A model generated the notes under the pieces. It did not search any database. It was not told the origin of the DNA and saw nothing but the letters and a program-made list of their open reading frames with translations. Below are positions 39,689 to 48,664 of a DNA stretch of 64,000 nt, piece by piece. The translations under genes were made by a program, and so were the position numbers. The DNA is from Roseburia intestinalis L1-82. GTDB taxonomy: Bacteria > Bacillota > Clostridia > Lachnospirales > Lachnospiraceae. The DNA lies in the NCBI RefSeq assembly GCF_900537995.1, contig NZ_LR027880.1:1868001-1932000 (forward strand), read 5' to 3'. The number at the start of each line of letters is the position of its first letter. Position 1 is the first letter of the stretch.

Positions 39689-39716
39689 AAATCGGATAGT
39701 AAAGTGGAGGGACGAT

Positions 39717-40415
39717 ATGTCACAGGCAGTTGTTATAAAAAGTAATAAATACGGGATACATCTTGTATTGAGCAATGAGATATCTTTTAAAGCACTTTTG
39801 GATGCCATCGTCGAGAAATTCAAAGAGTCAGAGAAGTTCTTTAAAGGGGCAAAACTGGCGATCTCTTTCGAGGGAAGAAAGCTGACGCATGATGAGGAAA
39901 TGGCTATCATTGATGCGGTGACATCGAATACAAGTATCGAGATATTGTGCATTGTAGATCATGATCCGGACCGTGAAGCATACGTCAAACAGCAGATCGA
40001 AGAATATCAGGCATCTGTACAGCAGCCGTATGTGGATGGTGGGACTCAGTTTTATCGCGGAACGCTTCGCTCTGGCCAGACACTTGAGAGTGAAACAGGA
40101 ATCGTAGTGGTAGGTGATGTCAATCCGGGCGCAGCAGTCATGGCAAACGGCAGTATCGTTGTACTTGGAGCGGTAAAGGGAAGCGTCTATGCAGGACTTG
40201 GGGGAGATGACAGTGCATTTATTGTTGCACTCGATATGGATCCAATCCAGATTCGGATTGGAAATATTTTAGCAAAAAGTCCGGACAAACCTTTTAGCAG
40301 ACGAAGAATACGAAAAAAGGTCAAAGAAACGACCACGTCTCCGCAGATTGCGTACTTAAAGGACGGGACAATCTGTATTGAACCGCTGACAAAAGAACTA
40401 TTAAGCGATATTTAA
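39717..40415 (+). CDS. minC: Septum site-determining protein MinC
   Basis: MinC inhibits FtsZ assembly away from mid-cell. A variable N-terminal domain (~1-105) is followed by the conserved beta-helical domain with RGTLRSGQTLESETGIVVVG and GDVNPGAAVMANGSIVVLG. GGAGGG before the ATG at 39717 sets the start over the longer frame from 39612. It heads the minCDE operon. Confidence 0.94.
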   Translation: MSQAVVIKSNKYGIHLVLSNEISFKALLDAIVEKFKESEKFFKGAKLAISFEGRKLTHDEEMAIIDAVTSNTSIEILCIVDHDPDREAYVKQQIEEYQASVQQPYVDGGTQFYRGTLRSGQTLESETGIVVVGDVNPGAAVMANGSIVVLGAVKGSVYAGLGGDDSAFIVALDMDPIQIRIGNILAKSPDKPFSRRRIRKKVKETTTSPQIAYLKDGTICIEPLTKELLSDI

Positions 40416-40436
40416 CAGCAGGAGGAATATTTTAAA

Positions 40437-41228
40437 ATGAGTGAAGTTATTGTAATTACGTCCGGGAAGGGCGGAGTTGGTAAGACGACCACAACCGCAA
40501 ATGTTGGAACAGGTCTGGCACAGTTAAACAAAAAAGTAGTGCTGATCGATACAGATATCGGACTTCGTAACCTAGATGTTGTCATGGGTCTTGAGAACCG
40601 TATTGTATACAATCTTGTAGATGTTGTAGAAGGAAACTGCCGTGTGGAACAGGCACTGATCAAAGACAAAAAATATCCGAATTTATGTCTTTTGCCGTCA
40701 GCACAGACCAGAGATAAATCCGCGGTATCTCCGGAGCAGATGCAGGCATTGATCGAAGATTTAAGACAGGATTTTGACTATATTTTATTAGACTGCCCGG
40801 CAGGAATCGAGCAGGGCTTTAAAAATGCCATCGCAGGTGCAGACAGGGCACTTGTTGTCACAACCCCGGAGGTTTCTGCAGTGCGTGATGCTGACCGTAT
40901 CATTGGACTGCTTCAGGCAAATCAGATCCAGAAAGTTGATCTTATCGTAAACCGTCTGCGTATGGACATGGTTAGACGCGGTGATATGATGAATGTCGAA
41001 GATGTGTGCGACATTCTGGCAATCAATCTGATCGGTGCAGTACCGGATGATGAACATATCGTAATCTCTACGAACCAGGGGGAACCACTGGTTGGAAGTA
41101 ATTGCCTTGCTGGACAGGCATATGAGAATATCTGCCACCGTATTCTCGGTGAGGAAGTTGCATTTCTTGATCTGGATGCAAAACAGGGAGTATTTTCAAA
41201 ATTAAAAGATTTATTTAAGAAAAATTAG
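40437..41228 (+). CDS. minD: Septum site-determining ATPase MinD
   Basis: MinD is a membrane-binding ATPase that recruits MinC. The deviant Walker A GKGGVGKTTTT (~9-19) is intact. The protein ends with an amphipathic helix (VFSKLKDLFKK) used for membrane targeting. Its 263 residues are normal. AGGAGG is upstream, and minE follows after 11 bp. Confidence 0.96.
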   Translation: MSEVIVITSGKGGVGKTTTTANVGTGLAQLNKKVVLIDTDIGLRNLDVVMGLENRIVYNLVDVVEGNCRVEQALIKDKKYPNLCLLPSAQTRDKSAVSPEQMQALIEDLRQDFDYILLDCPAGIEQGFKNAIAGADRALVVTTPEVSAVRDADRIIGLLQANQIQKVDLIVNRLRMDMVRRGDMMNVEDVCDILAINLIGAVPDDEHIVISTNQGEPLVGSNCLAGQAYENICHRILGEEVAFLDLDAKQGVFSKLKDLFKKN

Positions 41229-41239
41229 GAGGAACAGTC

Positions 41240-41515
41240 ATGGGATTGATGGACTTATTTAAGAAGAAAAGTTCCGGTGATGTTGCAAAAGACCGTTTAA
41301 AACTTTTGCTGGTGACTGACCGCGCAAGCTGTTCCCCGGAAATGATGGAGCAGATTAAAAACGAGATCATCCAGGTAATTTCAAAACACATGGATATTGA
41401 TATGGAAGGCCTTGACATTCAGATCACGCAGACAGAGTCAGAGTCGAACAATGGAACGGTACCGGCATTGTTTGTTAATATTCCGATCCGCGATATCAGA
41501 CATGGAAATTCATAA
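41240..41515 (+). CDS. minE: Cell division topological specificity factor MinE
   Basis: MinE stimulates the MinD ATPase and drives Min pattern formation. The N-terminal GLMDLFKKKSSGDVAKDRLK helix and the C-terminal dimer domain fit the family at 91 residues. A strong terminator follows. Confidence 0.95.
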   Translation: MGLMDLFKKKSSGDVAKDRLKLLLVTDRASCSPEMMEQIKNEIIQVISKHMDIDMEGLDIQITQTESESNNGTVPALFVNIPIRDIRHGNS

Positions 41516-41530
41516 AATTTTATAAAAGAT

Positions 41531-41580
41531 AAAAAGACTGTTCAAAGAAGAAAGTATATTTCATTTGGACAGTCTTTTTT
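41531..41580 (+). terminator. Terminator of the min operon
   Basis: AAAGACTGTTCAAA pairs with TTTGGACAGTCTTT (one G-T pair), with a long loop and a T run. Confidence 0.9.
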
Positions 41581-41730
41581 ATAGTACTATTGACATATAA
41601 TAGTGAAAATGCTAATATCATACTAATTTGATATGAATTAGATGATAATAGAAAGAAAACAGGATGCAGCAGCCAATAACAGAAATACAAAAGATGGTTA
41701 AAGGAGCGGTATTCCGGAATGGAGTATGTC

Positions 41731-42906
41731 ATGAAGTACAATTTTGATGAAGCTGTGGAGCGGAGAGGAACCGGATGTTTAAAATACGATTTTGCGAAAG
41801 AACGTGGGAAAAAAGAAGATGTCTTGCCGTTATGGGTTGCCGATATGGATTTTAAGACTGCGCCTGCAGTGACCGAAAGACTGCAGAAAGTAGTGGAACA
41901 CGGAATTTATGGATACAGTGACAGCAAAGAAGATTATTTTGCAGCAGTATCGGGATGGTATCATGATCATTTTGACTGGGATGTAAAACCGGAGTGGCTG
42001 GTAAAAACGCCGGGAGTTGTTTTTGCACTTGCGGCCGCTGTGCGTGCATATACGGAAAAAGGCGATACAGTTTTGATCCAACAGCCGGTATATTATCCGT
42101 TTCGTCAGGTCATTGAGTCAAATGACAGAAAGTTAGTCAGCAGCGATCTGGTATTAAAAGATGGTCATTATGAGATCGACTTTGAAGATTTTGAGGCGAA
42201 AATAAAGGAACATCAGATCCATTTATTTTTGCTCTGCAGTCCACATAACCCGGTAGGTCGTGTATGGAAAGAGTGGGAATTAAGAAAAATCGGAGAGATC
42301 TGTTTCAAATATCAGGTGACTGTCGTCAGTGATGAGATTCACAGCGATTTTGTATATCCGGGGCATAAACATCATGTCTTTGCATCTGTTTCACCGGAGT
42401 TTGAACAGATTTCCGTAATTTGCACGGCACCAAGTAAAACCTTTAATCTTGCCGGTCTTCAGGTGTCAAACATTTTTATTGCGGATGAAAAACTGCGTCA
42501 AAAATTTGTCCGTGCGGTGGATCAGGCAGGATACAGCCAGGTAAATCTGATGGGACTTGTCGGATGTCAGGCCGCTTATGAAGAGGGAGAGGAATGGCTT
42601 TTACAGTTAAAAGAATATCTGTATCAGAATCTTTCCTTTGTCCGCGAATACCTGAAGGAAAATCTTCCACAGATTAAACTGATTGAGCCGGAAGGAACCT
42701 ATTTAATATGGCTGGATTTCGGAGAACTTGGACTGGGAAGAAAAGAGTTGGAAGCACTGATTGATCAGGCAGGACTTTGGTTAGACGCGGGAGCAATTTT
42801 TGGGAAAACGGGTATTGGTTTTGAGCGCATTAACATTGCATGTCCGAGAAAAACGTTAGAACAGGCATTTTTGCAACTGAAAAAAGCAGTGGATGCGTTA
42901 GATTAA
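41731..42906 (+). CDS. MalY/PatB-type PLP C-S lyase
   Basis: This aminotransferase class I/II enzyme of 391 residues resembles MalY and PatB, which cleave cystathionine or related C-S bonds. Diagnostic blocks are LPLWVADMDFKTAPAV at the start, SPHNPVGRVW, VSDEIHSDFVYPGHKH and the PLP-binding Lys in APSKTFNLAGLQ (~236). It may also act as an aminotransferase. GGAG lies 6 nt before the ATG at 41731, so 41719 is less likely. It appears monocistronic. Confidence 0.9.
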   Translation: MKYNFDEAVERRGTGCLKYDFAKERGKKEDVLPLWVADMDFKTAPAVTERLQKVVEHGIYGYSDSKEDYFAAVSGWYHDHFDWDVKPEWLVKTPGVVFALAAAVRAYTEKGDTVLIQQPVYYPFRQVIESNDRKLVSSDLVLKDGHYEIDFEDFEAKIKEHQIHLFLLCSPHNPVGRVWKEWELRKIGEICFKYQVTVVSDEIHSDFVYPGHKHHVFASVSPEFEQISVICTAPSKTFNLAGLQVSNIFIADEKLRQKFVRAVDQAGYSQVNLMGLVGCQAAYEEGEEWLLQLKEYLYQNLSFVREYLKENLPQIKLIEPEGTYLIWLDFGELGLGRKELEALIDQAGLWLDAGAIFGKTGIGFERINIACPRKTLEQAFLQLKKAVDALD

Positions 42907-42964
42907 AAACTTTGTAACAGTATGATATCTGTTCAGAATGATCAAAAAGGCACGAAGATGGCAC

Positions 42965-43004
42965 TGCGGTGGAGTATATCTTATTGAAGAGGAACTCCAC
43001 TGCA
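42965..43004. repeat. Inverted repeat between convergent malY-type gene and xthA
   Basis: TGCGGTGGAGT pairs with ACTCCACTGCA (one G-T) across an 18-nt loop. No T run follows on either strand, so a terminator role is uncertain. Confidence 0.5.
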
Positions 43005-43095
43005 GTCACAGCAAATCCTCTGCAGAAAGCTGTTGATAAGTCGATATCGAGTTACATCGTACCGTGGCCTGAATCAAAAATATCCGTGAAAAGCT

Positions 43096-43854
43096 TTATG
43101 ACAGGTCAATATCTAATTCCACCGGGCAGTGGTCAGATCCGAAAACATCCGTGTGGATCTTTGCGCCGGTCAGCTTATCATTCATCCGTTTGGAAGTGAT
43201 AAAATAGTCAATACGCCATCCGGCATTCTTTTCCCGTGCCCTAAAACGGTAGGACCACCAGGAATAGATCTGTTCTGTATCCGGGTAAAAATAGCGGAAG
43301 GTGTCTGTGAAGCCGGCATCGAGAAGCTTTGTCATTTTTTCTCGTTCTTCATCCGAAAATCCGGCGTTCTTCCGGTTGGTTTTTGGATTCTTTAAATCGA
43401 TCTCCTCATGTGCAACATTTAAGTCCCCACAGAGAATGACAGGCTTGGATCCATCGAGTCTTTTTAAATAAGCACGAAAATCATCTTCCCACTGCATGCG
43501 GTAAGGCAATCTGGCCAGTTCGTTTTGAGAATTTGGCGTATAACAGGTAACCATGTAAAAATCAGGGTATTCTAAGGTGATGACACGTCCTTCTTTGTCG
43601 TGTTCTTCGATGCCGATACCGTAAGTCACATTCAGAGGCTCTTTTTTTGTGAAAATCGCTGTGCCGGAGTAACCTTTTTTCTTGGCATAATTCCAGTAGG
43701 AAAAATAACCGGGCAGAGGAAGGTCGATCTGTCCCTCCTGCAGCTTGGATTCCTGAATACAGAAAATATCTGCATCAGTTTCATGAAAAAAATCAAGAAA
43801 GCCTTTTTGGATACAGGCACGCAGTCCGTTGACATTCCAGGAAATCAGTTTCAT
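43096..43854 (-). CDS. xthA: Exodeoxyribonuclease III
   Basis: This is an AP endonuclease and 3'-5' exonuclease of base excision repair. The metal and catalytic residues are in SWNVNGLRA, CIQESKLQ, LCGDLNVAH and the final GSDHCPVELDI. Its 252 residues are normal. GGAG lies 6 nt before the ATG at 43854, which is preferred over 43866. Confidence 0.95.
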   Translation of the reverse strand: MKLISWNVNGLRACIQKGFLDFFHETDADIFCIQESKLQEGQIDLPLPGYFSYWNYAKKKGYSGTAIFTKKEPLNVTYGIGIEEHDKEGRVITLEYPDFYMVTCYTPNSQNELARLPYRMQWEDDFRAYLKRLDGSKPVILCGDLNVAHEEIDLKNPKTNRKNAGFSDEEREKMTKLLDAGFTDTFRYFYPDTEQIYSWWSYRFRAREKNAGWRIDYFITSKRMNDKLTGAKIHTDVFGSDHCPVELDIDLS

Positions 43855-44053
43855 AGTATTCTCCATTCTTTTAATTAGGATGTTGGGAATGCACTATTTG
43901 GTCTCAACATCTTAATATGTTGGTGTTAAAATTTTTTGTTACCGTCAGATAAAACTGGATTGTTTCCGCAAGATATCATAACATTATCATTTCATTGAAA
44001 CAAGGAAAACATGTGATTCTGCATGAAAAGAAAATAATACGGTCGAAACAGTT

Positions 44054-44084
44054 TTGATATAGTTAAACAATAATATGGTATAAT
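44054..44084 (+). promoter_or_regulatory. Possible promoter of the corrinoid-activator gene
   Basis: TTGATA and TATAAT (44079-44084) are 19 bp apart, ~100 bp before the start codon. The rest of the 43855-44180 gap holds a weak inverted repeat (GATGTTG...CAACATC) and no gene I can support. Confidence 0.4.
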
Positions 44085-44180
44085 TTATGTCAATAAGTAA
44101 GTTTATGGAGCGTGTATCTATGGCACCACAGGTGCTGTTGAAAAACGGAAATGTGAGAGAAAGGCAGCGGGTAAGGATTG

Positions 44181-45920
44181 ATGAAACGCATTTTTTTACA
44201 GAAAAAACAGAATAAGACGATACTGGAGCTGTTAAGGGAGCAGGGAGAATATTTAGATGCGCCCTGCAGCGGGAAAGGTACCTGTGGAAAATGTTGTATT
44301 ATAATAGAAGAAACACGAAAAACAGATCCGCCAAAACAGCGGGAAAAGGAAGTGTTTACGGAGCGGGAACTGGAAGAGGGATGGCGTCTTTCCTGTATGA
44401 CGGTTCCGACAGATGATCTGTATGTATGCATTCCGGAAATCAGAGAAAATCAGATACAGGTGCAGATGGAATTTGTCCGGAACACAAAAATGGAGAGCGA
44501 TGTACAGGCGACAACAGTTATCTGTGAAAACAAAATAGAGGATCGTGCACAAATAGGGTCTGACGGGGAAATAAAACCGGAAAATATGGATACGGAAAAA
44601 TCCGTCTATGGTATCGCAATCGATATCGGAACAACCACACTCGCTGCAGAACTGATTTCCCTCACCGATGGAATATGCTTAAAAACTGCATCTTCTGTTA
44701 ATCATCAACGGGCATACGGCGCAGATGTGATTTCAAGGATCCGTGCAGCAGCGTCCGGAGATGCAGAAAAGTTGAGAGAGAGCATTTTAAAAGATGTGAG
44801 GAATCTGGCAGAGACACTGCTTGCGGGGCAGGACGAAAATGTGCTGAATGTCAGCAAAATCGTGATCGCCGGAAATACTACAATGATTCACCTTTTACTG
44901 GGATATTCCTGTGTGGGGCTTGGCGCTGCACCATTTACTCCTGTGAACCTTGCGCCGGAGGATATGACGTGGGGAGAATTGAATGGTGAGTATGAGGAAA
45001 CCAGAGAAAGTGGAGATGCCAGAGAAAGTGGAGATGCCAAAGAAAGTGGAGTTGCCAGAGACGGTAGTGATGCCAGAGAACACGGATATGTCAGAGAATG
45101 CGGGCATACCGGAATCAATCAGACCACAAAAGTACAGATCATGCCGGGAATCTCAGCTTTTGTTGGAGGAGATATTACGGCGGGCATGATGGGATGTGGT
45201 ATGCGGCCGGACAAATGCGAGATGCTGATCGACATTGGAACAAACGGTGAGATGGTTCTTGCTGCGGGAGATCATTTCCTTGTTTCATCCGTTGCCGCGG
45301 GACCGGCATTCGAAGGTGGAAACATATCCTGCGGTATGCCCGGTGTGCCGGGAGCTGTCTGCCGTGCAGTTTTATTTGGTAAAAATAATATGGTGACAAA
45401 GACGATTGGAAATAAACCGGCCATTGGGTTATGCGGAACCGGAATCATTGATGTAATGTATGAACTCGTGCGGCACCATATTGTTGATACTCAGGGGATT
45501 TTGGGAGAACCGTGGTTTGAAAAAGGATTTCCGGTCGTACCCGGAAAAATTTATTTTACCCAGGAGGATATCAGACAGGTGCAGATGGCAAAAGCAGCTA
45601 TCTGTGCGGGTTTAGAAGTATTACTGCAGAAATCAAATATTTCTCATGAACAGATAAAAAAAGTATATGTTGCAGGCGGGTTTGGCATGGGACTTGACAT
45701 GGAAAAAGCACTTGGAATCGGACTTCTGCCAATCGGACTTCGCGGAAAACTCACGCCGGTCGGCAACAGTGCCTTAGAGGGAGCCGCACGATGCCTGACA
45801 CACTCAAAAGAAAGCAGTGATATGCAGCCGCAAGAGATTGCAGCCATATCCCATGAGATCAATCTTGCAGATACACCAGAGTTTCAGGAATTATATTTAA
45901 AACATATGCAATTCTGTTGA
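44181..45920 (+). CDS. Corrinoid-protein reductive activator (RACE-like, DUF4445)
   Basis: An N-terminal [2Fe-2S] ferredoxin domain (Cys29-x5-Cys35-x2-Cys38, last Cys ~74) is joined to an ASKHA-type ATPase domain with AIDIGTTTLAAELI and IDIGTNGEMVLA. Such proteins (RamA/RACo-like) reduce inactive cob(II)alamin in corrinoid methyltransferase systems using ATP. The corrinoid protein and methyltransferase are not in this window. Residues 274-309 are a six-fold hexapeptide repeat encoded by 18-bp tandem units, absent from the family core. AAGG lies 4 nt before the ATG. Confidence 0.85.
   Translation: MKRIFLQKKQNKTILELLREQGEYLDAPCSGKGTCGKCCIIIEETRKTDPPKQREKEVFTERELEEGWRLSCMTVPTDDLYVCIPEIRENQIQVQMEFVRNTKMESDVQATTVICENKIEDRAQIGSDGEIKPENMDTEKSVYGIAIDIGTTTLAAELISLTDGICLKTASSVNHQRAYGADVISRIRAAASGDAEKLRESILKDVRNLAETLLAGQDENVLNVSKIVIAGNTTMIHLLLGYSCVGLGAAPFTPVNLAPEDMTWGELNGEYEETRESGDARESGDAKESGVARDGSDAREHGYVRECGHTGINQTTKVQIMPGISAFVGGDITAGMMGCGMRPDKCEMLIDIGTNGEMVLAAGDHFLVSSVAAGPAFEGGNISCGMPGVPGAVCRAVLFGKNNMVTKTIGNKPAIGLCGTGIIDVMYELVRHHIVDTQGILGEPWFEKGFPVVPGKIYFTQEDIRQVQMAKAAICAGLEVLLQKSNISHEQIKKVYVAGGFGMGLDMEKALGIGLLPIGLRGKLTPVGNSALEGAARCLTHSKESSDMQPQEIAAISHEINLADTPEFQELYLKHMQFC
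45001..45108 (+). repeat. 18-bp tandem repeat (6 units) inside the corrinoid activator
   Basis: CCAGAGAAAGTGGAGATG occurs twice exactly (45001-45036), then four increasingly diverged copies follow to 45108. The frame is kept, giving ARESGD-type units. Confidence 0.9.
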
Positions 45921-45925
45921 GTCAG

Positions 45926-45966
45926 AAAATTGGGGTATTTATTCAACAAAAATACCCCAATTTTTT
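45926..45966 (+). terminator. Terminator of the corrinoid-activator gene
   Basis: AAAATTGGGGTATTT pairs perfectly with AAATACCCCAATTTT, followed by TT. Confidence 0.9.
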
Positions 45967-46094
45967 GATGTCTCATTTTGAATGACCAAAAATCAAGGTA
46001 TATTTTATCAATTATTTACGGTATTTTAATTTTCTTCCCTTTTATATAATAAATACAACAAAAGCAGTTCGGAAATATTTTTTTTAAAACAATA

Positions 46095-46108
46095 CTTAAA
46101 CGTTTTCG
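46095..46108. promoter_or_regulatory. Candidate cre/LacI-type operator before the sugar locus
   Basis: CTTAAACGTTTTCG matches 11 of 14 positions of the cre consensus, and AAACGTTT and TTTTCGAAAA are overlapping palindromes. It lies ~50 bp downstream of a TATAAT (46045-46050) and ~50 bp before the first permease. Confidence 0.35.
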
Positions 46109-46156
46109 AAAAGCTCCGGATGCTGGCGAAAACCAAAAAAGAAGGGAAAGGGAGAA

Positions 46157-47626
46157 ATGAAAGAAACGGGCATTTCAAAAAACAACAAAACAGATGGTTC
46201 CGGTGTTACAGGCAAGTTATACATTGTACTTCGGATCGCAGTTCTGTTCGCAGTCTTATTCATGTTCATACCTGGAATCAATCCAGCGAGGATCAGCGGA
46301 ATGATCGGAAGAAACTTATCACTGTTTACTTCCGGTATTTCATACTCATCACTGGCATCAGAGTTTGGACGTGCATTCCGAAAAGGATGGGTTATGAAAT
46401 CAACATTACGGCTTGACTCTTTATCAGCTCTGATTATCTGCGTTGGTACAGCAGCAGTTGCAGCCGGTGGATGTTTATCACTCGGTAATCTGAAAATGAA
46501 AAAATTAAGTAACATCTTCACAGCAGCAGGAAGTGCAGTGATGCTGTCAGGACTTGGCGGTATCGCACTTGCATACAGTCAGATCAGCCAGACAGAAAAA
46601 CCTAAGAAAATCGAGCCGATCTTTTCAAATGGTTTTTATATGATCCTGATCGTTGCAGTACTGATCCTGATCGTAACATTGATCGCGATGGCAAAACAGC
46701 CTAAGGTTGAGGCGGGTGCTAAATATGAGATGGAAACAAAGTACCGCCTGTTCCTGATGTTAATGCCATTCCTGGCACTGGCTGGTGTATTTTGTTATCT
46801 GCCATTATGGGGATGGAGATATGCATTCTTTGATTACAAAGTTGGTGATACCTTAAGCATGGATAACTTTGTTGGATTCAAATGGTTCACGCAGTTGTTT
46901 AAAAATCCTGCAACGGTAAGAGATATCATCCGTGTTCTGAAAAACACGCTTGCAATGAGTGGTCTTGGAATTTTGACAAGCTGGCTTCCAATGGCATTTG
47001 CAATTTTCCTCTGCGAGATTAAAAACATGAAGTTCCGCCGCGTCGTACAGACACTTACAACAGTACCGAACTTCATCAGCTGGGTTCTTGTATATGCAAT
47101 CGCATTTTGTATCTTTTCTACAGACGGATTTGTCAGCAGTTTGATGGTAAATGCCGGAATCTGGAAAGAGGGCGTGAATATGCTGATGGGCGGCAGCCAT
47201 GTATGGCTGCAGATGTTAGCCTGGGGCTTATGGAAAGGTATCGGCTGGAGTGCAATCATTTATATTGCAGCAATTTCCGGTATTGATCAGCAGCTTTATG
47301 AAGCAGCAACCGTCGACGGTGCAGGACGTTTCCAGAGAATGTGGAATATTACCGTGCCGAGCCTGATCCCGACATTCTGTGTATTACTGTTAATGTCGAT
47401 TGCAAATATCTTAAGCAATGGTATGGATCAGTATTTAGTATTTGAAAACTCTACCAATACAAGTTCTATCATGGTACTTGACCTGTATGTATACAAACTT
47501 GGTATCGGACAGGGACAGATTCCATTATCAACAGTAATCGGTATGGTAAAATCCGTTGTCAGTGTAACGTTACTGTTTGCTGCAAACGGTATTTCGAAAC
47601 TGATTCGTGGCGAGAGTATTGTATAA
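46157..47626 (+). CDS. Sugar ABC transporter permease 1 (LplB-like) with membrane extension
   Basis: The C-terminal ~300 residues are an LplB-type CUT1 permease with the loop EAATVDGAGRFQRMWNITVP. The N-terminal ~190 residues are an additional region with four predicted helices (about 21-41, 89-111, 117-142 and 155-178) that I do not recognise. Related permeases are ~300 residues, so this one (489) is much longer. GGGAAAGGGAG precedes the ATG. It heads the operon permease 1-permease 2-binding protein. No ATPase is encoded nearby, so a shared MsmK-type ATPase is expected. Confidence 0.88.
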   Translation: MKETGISKNNKTDGSGVTGKLYIVLRIAVLFAVLFMFIPGINPARISGMIGRNLSLFTSGISYSSLASEFGRAFRKGWVMKSTLRLDSLSALIICVGTAAVAAGGCLSLGNLKMKKLSNIFTAAGSAVMLSGLGGIALAYSQISQTEKPKKIEPIFSNGFYMILIVAVLILIVTLIAMAKQPKVEAGAKYEMETKYRLFLMLMPFLALAGVFCYLPLWGWRYAFFDYKVGDTLSMDNFVGFKWFTQLFKNPATVRDIIRVLKNTLAMSGLGILTSWLPMAFAIFLCEIKNMKFRRVVQTLTTVPNFISWVLVYAIAFCIFSTDGFVSSLMVNAGIWKEGVNMLMGGSHVWLQMLAWGLWKGIGWSAIIYIAAISGIDQQLYEAATVDGAGRFQRMWNITVPSLIPTFCVLLLMSIANILSNGMDQYLVFENSTNTSSIMVLDLYVYKLGIGQGQIPLSTVIGMVKSVVSVTLLFAANGISKLIRGESIV

Positions 47627-47639
47627 GGAGGCGTAAGAC

Positions 47640-48605
47640 ATGGCAAAAACAGCACAGGAAAAGGCTGATTTAAAAGCCGAAAAACTTTATGAAAAAACAC
47701 ATAAACGCAAATATCGCTTAAAACCGGGCGATATCGTATTTAACATTTTAAATTACCTGTTTTTTACATTATTTACAATAGCATGTATATTTCCATTTTA
47801 TTACCTGTTTATCAATACGATCAGCGATAATGATCTGGTAATCAAGGGTTTAATCAACTTCATACCGAGAGGAATCCATTTTGATAACTATACAGCGTTA
47901 TTAAATGTAAGTGATCTTTCAAGTGCATTGATCGTATCACTGTCAAGAACAGTACTTGGTACGGCACTTATGGTAGCAGCATCCGGATTTATCGGATATC
48001 TGGTAACCAAAGATGAAATGTGGGGCAGAAAATTCTGGTACAGATTTCTTGTGATTACCATGTATTTCAATGCGGGTCTGATCCCATGGTTCTTAAATAT
48101 GCAGATGTTAGGTCTGACCAATACATTCTGGGCATACATCATTCCTGGTATTGTGGCTCCGTATAACATCATTCTGGTAAAAACATACATAGAGTCAATT
48201 CCAGCGGAACTCGAAGAGAGTGCTCAGATCGACGGAGCAAGCTTCTTTACTGTATTCCGCAAGATCATCTGGCCGCTCAGTAAACCGATCCTTGCGACGA
48301 TTGCGATTTTCGGTGCAGTTGGTCACTGGAACTCCTTTACGGATTCCCTGATCTTAATGACATCAGCTCCGAAATTATATACTTTACAGCACAGACTTTA
48401 CATTTACTTAAATCAGGCATCCAACTTAAGTGCATTAATGGAGTCTGGCGGATCTGTCAGCGAGGCTGTTTTAAAATCAGCAATGAGTGGAAAGGTTATC
48501 AAATATACGATTTCCATGGTAACGGTAATCCCGATTTTAATCGTATATCCATTCATGCAGCGTTACTTTGAAAAAGGTATCATGTTAGGTGCCGTAAAAG
48601 GTTAA
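47640..48605 (+). CDS. Sugar ABC transporter permease 2 (YtcP-like)
   Basis: This is the second permease of the importer, 321 residues with about six helices. The permease signature is EESAQIDGASFFTVFRKIIWPLSKP. It follows permease 1 by 13 bp with AGGAGG at the start. LplB/YtcP-type pairs import oligosaccharides of plant or host origin. Confidence 0.9.
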   Translation: MAKTAQEKADLKAEKLYEKTHKRKYRLKPGDIVFNILNYLFFTLFTIACIFPFYYLFINTISDNDLVIKGLINFIPRGIHFDNYTALLNVSDLSSALIVSLSRTVLGTALMVAASGFIGYLVTKDEMWGRKFWYRFLVITMYFNAGLIPWFLNMQMLGLTNTFWAYIIPGIVAPYNIILVKTYIESIPAELEESAQIDGASFFTVFRKIIWPLSKPILATIAIFGAVGHWNSFTDSLILMTSAPKLYTLQHRLYIYLNQASNLSALMESGGSVSEAVLKSAMSGKVIKYTISMVTVIPILIVYPFMQRYFEKGIMLGAVKG

Positions 48606-48664
48606 AGAGGTGTTAACCGCGAGGCGCGGAATCAAAATAACACAAAAACAAGGAGGAAAATTAC

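Noticed and set aside
42969..43199. 76-codon forward ORF
   Set aside because: It runs antisense into xthA and over an inverted repeat, with no coding pattern of its own.
44101..44211. 36-codon ORF starting ATGGAGCGTGTATCT before the corrinoid activator
   Set aside because: It has no ribosome site, overlaps the real start region and has no recognisable motif.
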